Assembly: GCF_903642285.1 (NCBI RefSeq) | Contig: NZ_CAHJWJ010000010.1 | Location: forward strand, 32,289-96,288 | Direction of reading: 5' to 3' | DNA from: Sphingomonas bacterium | Lineage (GTDB): Bacteria; Pseudomonadota; Alphaproteobacteria; Sphingomonadales; Sphingomonadaceae | DNA: 64,000 nt | In this document: one piece after another, positions 51,817-59,562 of the stretch | Position numbering within the stretch: the stretch's first letter is position 1 | Layout: each line of letters opens with the position of its first letter | Notes under the pieces: generated by a model | What the model was told of the DNA's origin: nothing | Seen by the model: the letters and a program-made list of their open reading frames with translations, nothing else | Databases searched by the model: none | Program-made: the position numbers and the translations under genes

Positions 51817-53361
51817 ATGGCCGAACCCTATTATATCACGACCGCGATCAGCTACCCCAATGGTCGCCCGCATATCGGCCATGCCTATGAGGCGATCGCC
51901 GCCGACGCGATCGCACGGTTCCAGCGCCAGACCGGGCGCGATGTGCGCTTCCAGACCGGTACCGACGAACATGGTCTGAAAATGGTCCAGGCCGCTCGCG
52001 CCGCCGGCACGTCGGTGCGCGATCTCGCTGACGAGATGGCGGGACATTTCAAGGCGATGTGCGACGCTCTCGCTATCTCCTATGATCGCTTCATCCGCAC
52101 CACCGAGGACGCGCACCACGCTGCCAGCCAGGCGCTATGGCAAGCGATGGCGGCAAGCGGCGATCTGTATCCGAGCCGCTATGAAGGCTGGTATTCGGTC
52201 CGCGACGAGGCATTCTACGATGAGAAGGAATTGACGGGGGAGGGCAAAGATCGCCGGTCGCCGCAGGGCACTCCGGTGGAATGGACCGCGGAGGAGAGCT
52301 GGTTCTTCCGCCTGTCCGCGTATCAGCAGCCGCTGCTCGACCTGTTCGCCGCGAACCCCGATTTCATCCGCCCCGAAAGCCGCCGCAACGAAGTGGTCCG
52401 CTTCGTCGAAGGCGGGCTGTCCGATCTGTCCGTCTCGCGCACCAGTTTCGACTGGGGCGTGAACGTACCCGGCGCTGACGGGCATGTCATGTATGTCTGG
52501 GTGGATGCGCTGACCAATTATCTGTCGGGACTGGGGTATCCGGACGAAGGTGCGGACTGGAAATACTGGCCCGCGGATCTGCATCTGATCGGCAAGGACA
52601 TCGTCCGGTTTCATGCCGTCTACTGGCCCGCCTTCCTGCTTTCCGCCGGCATCGCGCTGCCGAAGCAGGTGTTCGGGCACGGCTTCCTGCTTCACCGCGG
52701 CGAGAAGATGTCGAAATCGATCGGCAACGTTGTCGATCCGATCGAACTCGCGGAGGCTTTCGGGGTCGATGCGCTGCGTTATTTCCTGCTGCGCGACGTC
52801 AGTTTCGGGCAGGACGGCAGCTATTCGGCCGAAGCGATCGTGACCCGGGTGAACGCCGAACTGGCGAACAGCTTCGGTAACCTGGCGCAGCGCACCCTGT
52901 CGTTCATTGCCAAGAACCTCGACGGCGCGTTTCCCGGGCCCGGGCGGGCCGATCCTGCGGATGGCATACTGATCGAAGAGATGGTCCTGGCCTGCGCCGC
53001 ATTCGGGGCGGCGTTCGGCAATCTTGCATTGTCGCAGGGAATCGAGGCGTGGATGCGCGGCGTCTTCGCGTGCAACCAGTATATCGACGCGCAGGCACCG
53101 TGGGCGCTCCGCAGGACCGATCCGGAGCGGATGCACGCGGTACTGCGGACGCTCGTTCGCGCGATCCGCATGCTGGCGATCACGATCCTGCCGGTCGTTC
53201 CGGTAGCTGCGGCAAAAATGCTCGATCAGATCGGCGCGACCGAGCGCGACCATGCCGCGATCGACGATGACGGCTGGTACGATCGCACCGCCGCAACGTC
53301 CCGGATCGCACCACCATCGCCGATCTTTCCGCGGCTCGAACTGCCGGTGGAGGTAGGCTGA
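51817..53361 (+). CDS. metG: Methionyl-tRNA synthetase
   Basis: A 514-residue class I synthetase. HIGH-type motif PNGRPHIGHAYEAI is near residue 14, KMSKS in GEKMSKSIGNVVDP near residue 300, and WVDALTNYLSGLGY between them. It lacks the four-Cys zinc knuckle insertion and the C-terminal dimerisation domain of E. coli MetG, as is usual for the alphaproteobacterial type. The ATG at 51817 aligns with the family start (MAEPYYITTAISYPNG). The stop overlaps tatD. Confidence 0.97.
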   Translation: MAEPYYITTAISYPNGRPHIGHAYEAIAADAIARFQRQTGRDVRFQTGTDEHGLKMVQAARAAGTSVRDLADEMAGHFKAMCDALAISYDRFIRTTEDAHHAASQALWQAMAASGDLYPSRYEGWYSVRDEAFYDEKELTGEGKDRRSPQGTPVEWTAEESWFFRLSAYQQPLLDLFAANPDFIRPESRRNEVVRFVEGGLSDLSVSRTSFDWGVNVPGADGHVMYVWVDALTNYLSGLGYPDEGADWKYWPADLHLIGKDIVRFHAVYWPAFLLSAGIALPKQVFGHGFLLHRGEKMSKSIGNVVDPIELAEAFGVDALRYFLLRDVSFGQDGSYSAEAIVTRVNAELANSFGNLAQRTLSFIAKNLDGAFPGPGRADPADGILIEEMVLACAAFGAAFGNLALSQGIEAWMRGVFACNQYIDAQAPWALRRTDPERMHAVLRTLVRAIRMLAITILPVVPVAAAKMLDQIGATERDHAAIDDDGWYDRTAATSRIAPPSPIFPRLELPVEVG

Positions 53362-54137
53362 TGCTCGCCGATAGCCATTGCCACCTGAATTACGAAGGTG
53401 TGTTCGAGGAGCAGCGCGCCATCCTCGCCCGTGCCCGCGCCGGCGGCGTGACCGCGATGCTCAACATTTCGACGCGCGAGTCGGAATGGGATGCCGTGAT
53501 CGCCACCGCAGAGCGCGAGCCCGATGTCTGGGCGACGATCGGCATCCATCCGCACGACGCCGACAAGCATCCGGATATCGGCACCGAACGGCTGATCGCA
53601 GCCGCGGCGCATCCGAAGGTCGTCGGGCTGGGCGAAAGCGGGCTCGACTATCACTACGACCGTTCGGACCGGACCAGCCAACGGACGTGTTTTCGCGCGC
53701 ACATCGCGGCGGCACGTGAAACCGGGCTGCCTATCGTCGTCCACACGCGCGATGCGGAGGACGACACCGCAGCGATCATGGCCGAGGAGATGGGGAAGGG
53801 GACCTATTCCGGCGTCATCCATTGCTTCACGTCCAGCGCGGCGTTCGCGGACAAGGCGCTGGCCATGGGAATGTACATCTCGATCTCCGGCATCGTGACG
53901 TTCAAGAACGCGACCGACCTGCAGACGATCGCCGCGCGATTACCGGTCGACCGGCTGCTTGTGGAAACCGACGCGCCGTTTCTCGCACCCGTGCCGCACC
54001 GAGGAAAGCGCGGCGAACCTGCGTTCGTCGCGGACACGGTGCGCTTCCTCGCCAAGCTGCGCGGCGACGATCCGGCGTCGCTGGCCGATCGGACTGCGGC
54101 AAATTTTCACACATTGTTCGCCAAGACGAACGCATGA
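53361..54137 (+). CDS. tatD: TatD family metal-dependent hydrolase
   Basis: A 258-residue TIM-barrel hydrolase, of the TatD/YcfH deoxyribonuclease group. Metal ligands are visible in DSHCHLNYEG (N terminus), GESGLDYHYD, VVHTRDAEDD, IHCFTSS and LLVETDAPFLAP. The gene order metG-tatD-(MBL hydrolase), often with holB before it, is widespread in bacteria. It overlaps metG (TGATG) and the next gene (ATGA). Confidence 0.94.
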   Translation: MLADSHCHLNYEGVFEEQRAILARARAGGVTAMLNISTRESEWDAVIATAEREPDVWATIGIHPHDADKHPDIGTERLIAAAAHPKVVGLGESGLDYHYDRSDRTSQRTCFRAHIAAARETGLPIVVHTRDAEDDTAAIMAEEMGKGTYSGVIHCFTSSAAFADKALAMGMYISISGIVTFKNATDLQTIAARLPVDRLLVETDAPFLAPVPHRGKRGEPAFVADTVRFLAKLRGDDPASLADRTAANFHTLFAKTNA

Positions 54138-54898
54138 AGGCACGCATTCTCGGGTCAGGAACGTCGTCCGGCGTTCCACGTATCGGTCGCGACTGGGGCG
54201 AATGCGATCCGGCCGAACCGCGCAACCGGCGCACGCGCGCCTCGCTGCTCGTCGAACATGCCGGCACACGTATTCTCGTCGATACCAGCCCGGACATGCG
54301 CGAGCAGTTGCTGGCGGCTGATGTCGCGTCGGTCGACGCGGTGATATGGACGCACGACCACGCCGATCATTGCCACGGGATCGACGATCTCCGTCAGGTC
54401 TATCACGCGATGGGCCATCCCGTCCGCGGGTTGGCCCGGGAGCCGGTGCTGACGGCGATCGGCACGCGCTTCGCCTACGCATTTGCAGGACGCGAGGGCT
54501 ATCCGGCGACGATCCTCGGCGAAGTCCTGCCAGATGCGATCACGATCGGATCGATCATGATTCGCGTCGTCGATCAGCCACATGGCCATATCAGTTCCGC
54601 GGGCCTGCGGTTCGAGGCCGATGGACACGCCATCGGATACGCCACGGATTTCAGCGACGTGACCGGCAAGATGGCCGCGCTCTATCAGGGGCTCGACGTC
54701 TGGATCGTCGATGCGCTTCGACGCCGACCGCATCCGACGCATGCAAATCTGCCGACGGTGCTGCGATGGATCGAAATCATGAAGCCCGGTCGTTCTGCGT
54801 TGATCCACATGGATCACACGATGGACTATGCGACCCTTGCCGCCGAACTGCCGGACGGCGTCGAGCCGGGATATGACGGGCTGGAATTCAGGTTGTGA
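54134..54898 (+). CDS. MBL-fold metal-dependent hydrolase (PhnP-like)
   Basis: A 254-residue metallo-beta-lactamase-fold protein. The N-terminal ARILGSGTSSGVPRIG and the metal motif HDHADHCHGIDDLR (HxHxDH) are typical of the PhnP/cyclic-phosphodiesterase group, with further ligands in PHGHISSAG and YATDFSDVT. The substrate is unknown in this context (no phn genes), and the group also contains nucleases. Start and stop overlap both neighbours by four bases. Confidence 0.88.
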   Translation: MKARILGSGTSSGVPRIGRDWGECDPAEPRNRRTRASLLVEHAGTRILVDTSPDMREQLLAADVASVDAVIWTHDHADHCHGIDDLRQVYHAMGHPVRGLAREPVLTAIGTRFAYAFAGREGYPATILGEVLPDAITIGSIMIRVVDQPHGHISSAGLRFEADGHAIGYATDFSDVTGKMAALYQGLDVWIVDALRRRPHPTHANLPTVLRWIEIMKPGRSALIHMDHTMDYATLAAELPDGVEPGYDGLEFRL

Positions 54899-55482
54899 CC
54901 GCCGGTCGCGCGGCCGATATCGCCTTTGCCTGCGTGTTGCTGATCCTGCCGCTATCCGCGCTGATCGCGCGTCGCGTGCCGATCGGGCGGACGCTGAAGA
55001 TGGCGGCAGCGTGGCTGACGATCCTCGCTATCGGACTGTTGATCGTCAGCGAGCGCGGTCGCTTCACGGCATTGACCGGATTGTTGAGCGATCAGCATTT
55101 CGATGGTTCGACGACACGGATCGCGATGGGCGAAGACGGGCATTTCCACGCCGATGTCGTGGTTAACGGCGTGAAAACCACGATGCTGGTCGACAGTGGC
55201 GCTACGACGACGGCATTGTCCGAAGCCACTGCAAAAGCCGCCGGCATCACGCTCGACGAGCGGCCGTTTCCGGTCGTGCTCGATACCGCCAACGGCCCGA
55301 TCGCAGCGCGCGCGGCGACTGCGCGCCTAGTCACCGTCGGCTCGATCCGGGTCGCCGATCTCCCGGTAGTCGTATCACCGGCGTTCGGCGATGCCGATGC
55401 GATCGGGATGAATTTCCTGTCGCGCCTGGCATCCTGGCGCGTGGATGGGCGCACCCTCGTCCTCGAACCCAAAACGAAGTAA
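54895..55482 (+). CDS. Membrane-anchored retropepsin-like aspartic protease
   Basis: A 195-residue protein of the clan AA (TIGR02281-type) family. Two hydrophobic helices at 9-25 and 35-51 anchor it, then a periplasmic retropepsin-like domain. The single catalytic motif is LVDSGATTTALS near residue 98, followed by the flap-like LDTANGPIAAR and the IGMNFLSRL segment. It would act as a homodimer. The GTG start overlaps the preceding stop (GTGA). Substrates of this family are unknown. Confidence 0.87.
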   Translation: MTAGRAADIAFACVLLILPLSALIARRVPIGRTLKMAAAWLTILAIGLLIVSERGRFTALTGLLSDQHFDGSTTRIAMGEDGHFHADVVVNGVKTTMLVDSGATTTALSEATAKAAGITLDERPFPVVLDTANGPIAARAATARLVTVGSIRVADLPVVVSPAFGDADAIGMNFLSRLASWRVDGRTLVLEPKTK

Positions 55483-55486
55483 GATT

Positions 55487-55502
55487 TACATAATGTATAT
55501 TA
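55487..55502 (+). promoter_or_regulatory. AT-rich palindrome upstream of mazG
   Basis: TACATAATGTA (55487-55497) is a perfect 11-base palindrome that runs into TATTAT, which could be a -10 element. It is the most AT-rich stretch nearby and lies 39-54 bases before the mazG start. A promoter with an overlapping operator is possible. Confidence 0.4.
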
Positions 55503-55540
55503 TCGTTCTAGGTGGTCGGGGTTTTCTCGGGGGTCCTCTC

Positions 55541-56281
55541 ATGACGATCGAACGTCTGGTTGCAATCATGAGGCGATTGCGCGACCCGGTTTCTGGTTGC
55601 GAATGGGATCGCGCGCAAAGCTGGTCGTCGATCGCGCCGTACACGATCGAAGAAGCCTATGAGGTCTCCGACGCCATCGAGCGTAACGATATCGCCGATC
55701 TGAAGGACGAGCTCGGCGATCTGCTGCTTCAGGTCGTCTTTCACGCACGGATTGCCGAGGAAGCCGGCGTGTTCGCGCTGCCCGATGTGGTCGCTGCGAT
55801 CAGCGACAAGATGGAACGCCGACATCCGCACATCTTCGGCGGCGCGTCGGCCAGTCCCGGATGGGAGGCGATCAAGGCGGGCGAACGTGCCGGCAAGACG
55901 GACACCAGTGCACTGGCCGGGGTCGCACGAGAATTACCCGCTTTGCTCCGCGCGGAGAAACTGCAGAAGCGTGCCGCGCGGGTCGGGTTCGACTGGCCTG
56001 ACGCCGAGGGTCCGCGCGCCAAGATCGACGAGGAATTGGCGGAGGTCGAAGAGGCCGCCACGGCGGATCATGTGGCCGAGGAAATCGGCGATCTGTTGTT
56101 CGCCGTCGTCAACTGGGCGCGGCACCAGGGCGTCGATCCGGAATCGGCTTTGCGGCGCGCGAACGGCAAGTTCGAAGGCCGTTTCCGCGCGATGGAGGCC
56201 GAAGCCGGTGCCGGCTTCGAGGCGCTTGACCTGAATGCCAAGGAGGCGTTGTGGCAGACGATCAAGCGTCGCGGCGGCTGA
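55541..56281 (+). CDS. mazG: Nucleoside triphosphate pyrophosphohydrolase MazG
   Basis: A 246-residue house-cleaning NTP pyrophosphatase with two MazG domains. The first (about 5-105) has CEWDRAQSWSSIAPYTIEEA with the metal-binding helices EEAYEVSDAI and DLKDELGDLLLQVVFHA. The second (about 150-230) has KIDEELAEVEEA and EEIGDLLFAVVNWARH. The ATG at 55541 aligns with the family start; the frame is open upstream through the presumed promoter. Its 3' end overlaps the convergent hflX by 20 bases. Confidence 0.95.
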   Translation: MTIERLVAIMRRLRDPVSGCEWDRAQSWSSIAPYTIEEAYEVSDAIERNDIADLKDELGDLLLQVVFHARIAEEAGVFALPDVVAAISDKMERRHPHIFGGASASPGWEAIKAGERAGKTDTSALAGVARELPALLRAEKLQKRAARVGFDWPDAEGPRAKIDEELAEVEEAATADHVAEEIGDLLFAVVNWARHQGVDPESALRRANGKFEGRFRAMEAEAGAGFEALDLNAKEALWQTIKRRGG

Positions 56282-57554
56282 ACCGGTCGTAATCGGCGTC
56301 CGACAAGCGCACCGAATAGGTCGTCGTCATGCCCTCATCGGCGCTGCCCAACACTTCGCCATGCGCATGGAGCCACGCCGCCCCCGCCCCGTCGGCGGCC
56401 TCAAGCGTGACGTCGTAGCGGTGATGCGTGGCCGTCAGCATCGTCGACAGATGCGCGATCAGACCATCGATCCCGTCGCCGTCGAGCGCCGAGACGAGGA
56501 TGACATCCCCTTCCCGTTCGGCCCGCGCCAGCGCGGCATCGCGTTCGTCGTGCGCAAGCAGGTCGATCTTGTTCCAGACTTCGATCCGCGGCGTCTGATC
56601 GTCGACGCCGATCTCGGTCAGCACGGCCTCGACATCGTTCGCCTGCGCCTCGGTATCGGGATGTGCGATGTCGCGGATGTGAAGCAGCAGGTCCGCCGAC
56701 ACGACCTCTTCCAGCGTCGCCTTGAACGCCGCCACCAGCTGCGTCGGCAAATCCGATACAAATCCGACGGTGTCGGAAAGGATCGCCTTTTCGATGCCGG
56801 GCAAGCCGATCTGGCGAAGTGTCGGGTCGAGCGTGGCGAACAACAGGTTTTCCGCCATGACGTCGGCACCCGTCAGGCGATTGAACAATGTCGACTTTCC
56901 GGCATTCGTATACCCGACCAGCGCGATCACCGGCCACGGTGCACGCTGCCGACGATCACGGTGGAGGCCGCGGGTACGACTGACGTGATCGAGTTCGCGG
57001 CGGAGTTTCGCCATGCGGTCGCGGATCAAGCGGCGATCCGCCTCGATCTGCGTTTCGCCCGGGCCGCCGAGAAAGCCGAACCCGCCGCGCTGACGTTCCA
57101 GATGGGTCCAACTCCGCACCAGCCGCCCCGCCTGATAGTCGAGATGCGCAAGTTCGACCTGCAGTCGCCCCTCGGCCGTGGCAGCGCGTTCGCCGAAAAT
57201 CTCGAGGATCAACCCGGTCCGATCGATGACCTTCGCCTTCAGCGTGGTCTCGAGATTGCGCTGCTGGACCGGGCTGAGCGGCGCATCGAAGATCACGAGG
57301 TCGGCGTGGTCCTGCTGCACCGAGGTGGCGAGCTGATCCGCCTGCCCGCTGCCGATCAGCGTCGCGGGACGCGGCGCGCGAACCTTCAGCGCGATACGAT
57401 CCGCGACGACGATGCCGATCGCAGCAGCGAGGCCGGCCGTCTCCGCCAGGCGCGCCTCTGCATCCCGTTCGCTGCCGCCCTGGTCGGGCAGGACGACGAT
57501 CGCACGTGCGCCGCGGGTGAACTCGTCGCGGTCGCGGTCGAACCCGGTGCTCAC
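56262..57554 (-). CDS. hflX: GTPase HflX
   Basis: A 430-residue ribosome-associated GTPase that rescues or splits stalled ribosomes under stress. It has the N-terminal HflX domain (LIGSGQADQL, VIDRTGLILEIFGERA), the Gly-rich linker RQRGGFGFLGGPGETQIE and the G domain with GYTNAGKSTLFNRL (G1), DTVGFVSDLP (G3) and NKIDLL (G4). The GTG at 57554 was chosen because AGGGGG lies five bases upstream; a TTG at 57569 would overlap the hfq stop. It follows hfq on the same strand, the usual hfq-hflX pair. Confidence 0.95.
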   Translation of the reverse strand: MSTGFDRDRDEFTRGARAIVVLPDQGGSERDAEARLAETAGLAAAIGIVVADRIALKVRAPRPATLIGSGQADQLATSVQQDHADLVIFDAPLSPVQQRNLETTLKAKVIDRTGLILEIFGERAATAEGRLQVELAHLDYQAGRLVRSWTHLERQRGGFGFLGGPGETQIEADRRLIRDRMAKLRRELDHVSRTRGLHRDRRQRAPWPVIALVGYTNAGKSTLFNRLTGADVMAENLLFATLDPTLRQIGLPGIEKAILSDTVGFVSDLPTQLVAAFKATLEEVVSADLLLHIRDIAHPDTEAQANDVEAVLTEIGVDDQTPRIEVWNKIDLLAHDERDAALARAEREGDVILVSALDGDGIDGLIAHLSTMLTATHHRYDVTLEAADGAGAAWLHAHGEVLGSADEGMTTTYSVRLSDADYDRFSRRDA

Positions 57555-57565
57555 CGTATCCCCCT

Positions 57566-58057
57566 TCAATCCTCGTCCGTATCCGCCGATTCTTCGGCCA
57601 GGTTGAGCGCCTCGGTCGGCTGGACCGTCGAAACCGCATGTTTGTAGACGAGTTGCGTCATGCCCTCACGCTGCAGCAGCATACAGAACAGATCGAACCC
57701 CGCGATCTGCCCCTGGAGCATCACGCCGTTGACGAGGAACATGACGACGTTCGCATCGGACTTGCGTACCGCGCTCAGGAAAATCTCCTGCAACAACGGA
57801 TGTTTCTTGGCCGATTCCGCCGCCCCTTCGACGATGGCGGTCACATCCATATGGCCCGCCGGCATGATCGTGGAGATCGCGTGCTTGTAGATCAACTGCG
57901 ACTGGCCGTCGCGGCGCAGCAGTACGGAGAAATTGTCGAACCACGTGACGATACCCTGCAACTTCACGCCCTTGACGAGGAACATCGTGACAGGAGTCTT
58001 CGTCCGTCGAAGCGCGTTGAGGAACAGGTCCTGAAGCGACCCGGATTTGTCGGCCAT
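57566..58057 (-). CDS. hfq: Hfq with two tandem Sm domains
   Basis: A 163-residue RNA chaperone, about twice the usual Hfq. Residues 8-68 form one complete Sm domain (Gln9, Lys32 in VKGVKLQG, Tyr57-Lys58-His59 in IYKHAIST). Residues 88-148 form a second (Gln90, Tyr138-Lys139-His140 in VYKHAVST), joined by a 20-residue linker. In the second copy the Lys32 position is Met113 (VNGVMLQG). Three chains would build the normal six-domain ring. Fused Hfq is known in sphingomonads such as Novosphingobium. It sits between ntrX and hflX as usual for alphaproteobacteria. Confidence 0.96.
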   Translation of the reverse strand: MADKSGSLQDLFLNALRRTKTPVTMFLVKGVKLQGIVTWFDNFSVLLRRDGQSQLIYKHAISTIMPAGHMDVTAIVEGAAESAKKHPLLQEIFLSAVRKSDANVVMFLVNGVMLQGQIAGFDLFCMLLQREGMTQLVYKHAVSTVQPTEALNLAEESADTDED

Positions 58058-58186
58058 AGCGTCGATCTTTCTTCTTGGCGGGACATTGGCCCGCGACTGC
58101 GTCGTTTCCCCGACGTCGGAACGCCACCCGGCAGGGCGACGGTGACGATATCTATGAAGCCCGGTGGCCGGCGTCCAGTGGTACGC

Positions 58187-59557
58187 TCAATCGTCCCGGC
58201 TTTCCGTGAGGCCGAGCAGCTTCAGTTTTCGGTGGAGCGCCGATCGCTCCATTCCGATGAAACTGGCGGTCCGCGAGATATTGCCGGAGAAGCGACGGAT
58301 CTGGACCTTCAGATATTCACGCTCGAACGTCTCGCGCGCCTCGCGCAGCGGCGTGCCCATGATCGCGCCCGCCCCGCCCCCGTCGGACTGTCCGCCCAGC
58401 ACTTCGGCCGGTAGCAGGTCGAGATCGATCCGGCCGATCCGGTCGCCCGGCGCGAGAATGATCGTCCGTTCGACGACGTTGCGAAGCTGACGGACATTGC
58501 CCGGCCAGTCATAGCTCTGCATCGCGACCATCGCATCGGCGGCGATGTCGGGGGTCGGAACGCGGCGTTCCGCGGCGTAGTGCGCGATGAAATGTTCGAC
58601 GAGTGCGGGGATGTCCTCGCGGCGATCGGCGAGCGGCGGGATCATGACCGGCACGACGTTCAGCCGGTAATACAGGTCCTCGCGGAACCGACCCTCGGCG
58701 ATCTCGTCGACGAGGTTGCGCGCGGTGGCGGATACGACGCGGACGTCGACCTTGACGATCCGCGTGCCGCCGATCCGCGTGAAGCTCTGGTCGGTCAGGA
58801 CACGCAGGATGCGTCCCTGCGTCGCGATCGGCATGTCGGCGATCTCGTCGAGAAACAATGTGCCACCATGCGCCTGTTCGAGCAGGCCGGGCCGCACGAG
58901 ATCGCCCGTTTCCTCGACCCCGAACAACTCCTCCTCGACCCGCTCGGGCGTCATCCGCGCCGCGCTGACGATGATGAAGGGTGCCTCCAGCCGCTGGCTC
59001 CAGCCATGGAGCAGCCGCGCGGCGACCTCCTTGCCGACACCCGCCGCTCCCATCAGCAGCACCCGGCTGCCTGTCGCCGCCACCCGCTTCAACGTGGCGC
59101 GGACGCCGTTGATCGAGGTCGAACTGCCGGTCAGATCATTCTCGTAACCGATGCTGGCGCGCAGTGTCGCGACTTCGCGACGCAGCCGCTCGGTCTCGGT
59201 CGCACGGGCCACCATCAGCAGCAGTCGTTCCGCCTCGAACGGCTTTTCGATGAAGTCCGACGCGCCTTTGCGGATCGCGGCAACCGCGGTGTCGATATTG
59301 CCGTGGCCGGAAATGACGAGCACCGGAATCGACGAATCGCGCCGCTTGATCTCGTCCAGCAGCTCCAGCCCGTCGAGCCGCGAGCCCTGCAACCAGACGT
59401 CCAGCAGGACGAGCGACGGCCGCCGCGTCGCGATCGCCTCCAGCGCGGTATCGCTGTCGGCGGCCGATCGCGTGTCATAGCCTTCGTCCTCCAGCACGCC
59501 GGCAACGAGTTCGCGGATGTCGAGTTCGTCGTCGACGACGAGGATATCGATCGGCAT
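58187..59557 (-). CDS. ntrX: Response regulator NtrX
   Basis: A 456-residue response regulator with receiver, AAA+ and Fis-type helix-turn-helix parts. The phospho-acceptor is Asp53 (VLLDVW) and the conserved Lys is in FIEKPFE. The AAA+ domain keeps GAAGVGKEVAARLLH and GTLFLDEIADMP, but the GAFTGA sigma-54 contact loop is deleted: ELFGVEETGDLVRPGLLEQ runs straight on. So it should act with the housekeeping polymerase rather than RpoN. The C-terminal domain ends with NISRTASFIGMERSALHRKL. The partner kinase NtrY is encoded five bases upstream. Confidence 0.95.
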   Translation of the reverse strand: MPIDILVVDDELDIRELVAGVLEDEGYDTRSAADSDTALEAIATRRPSLVLLDVWLQGSRLDGLELLDEIKRRDSSIPVLVISGHGNIDTAVAAIRKGASDFIEKPFEAERLLLMVARATETERLRREVATLRASIGYENDLTGSSTSINGVRATLKRVAATGSRVLLMGAAGVGKEVAARLLHGWSQRLEAPFIIVSAARMTPERVEEELFGVEETGDLVRPGLLEQAHGGTLFLDEIADMPIATQGRILRVLTDQSFTRIGGTRIVKVDVRVVSATARNLVDEIAEGRFREDLYYRLNVVPVMIPPLADRREDIPALVEHFIAHYAAERRVPTPDIAADAMVAMQSYDWPGNVRQLRNVVERTIILAPGDRIGRIDLDLLPAEVLGGQSDGGGAGAIMGTPLREARETFEREYLKVQIRRFSGNISRTASFIGMERSALHRKLKLLGLTESRDD

Positions 59558-59562
59558 TGTGA

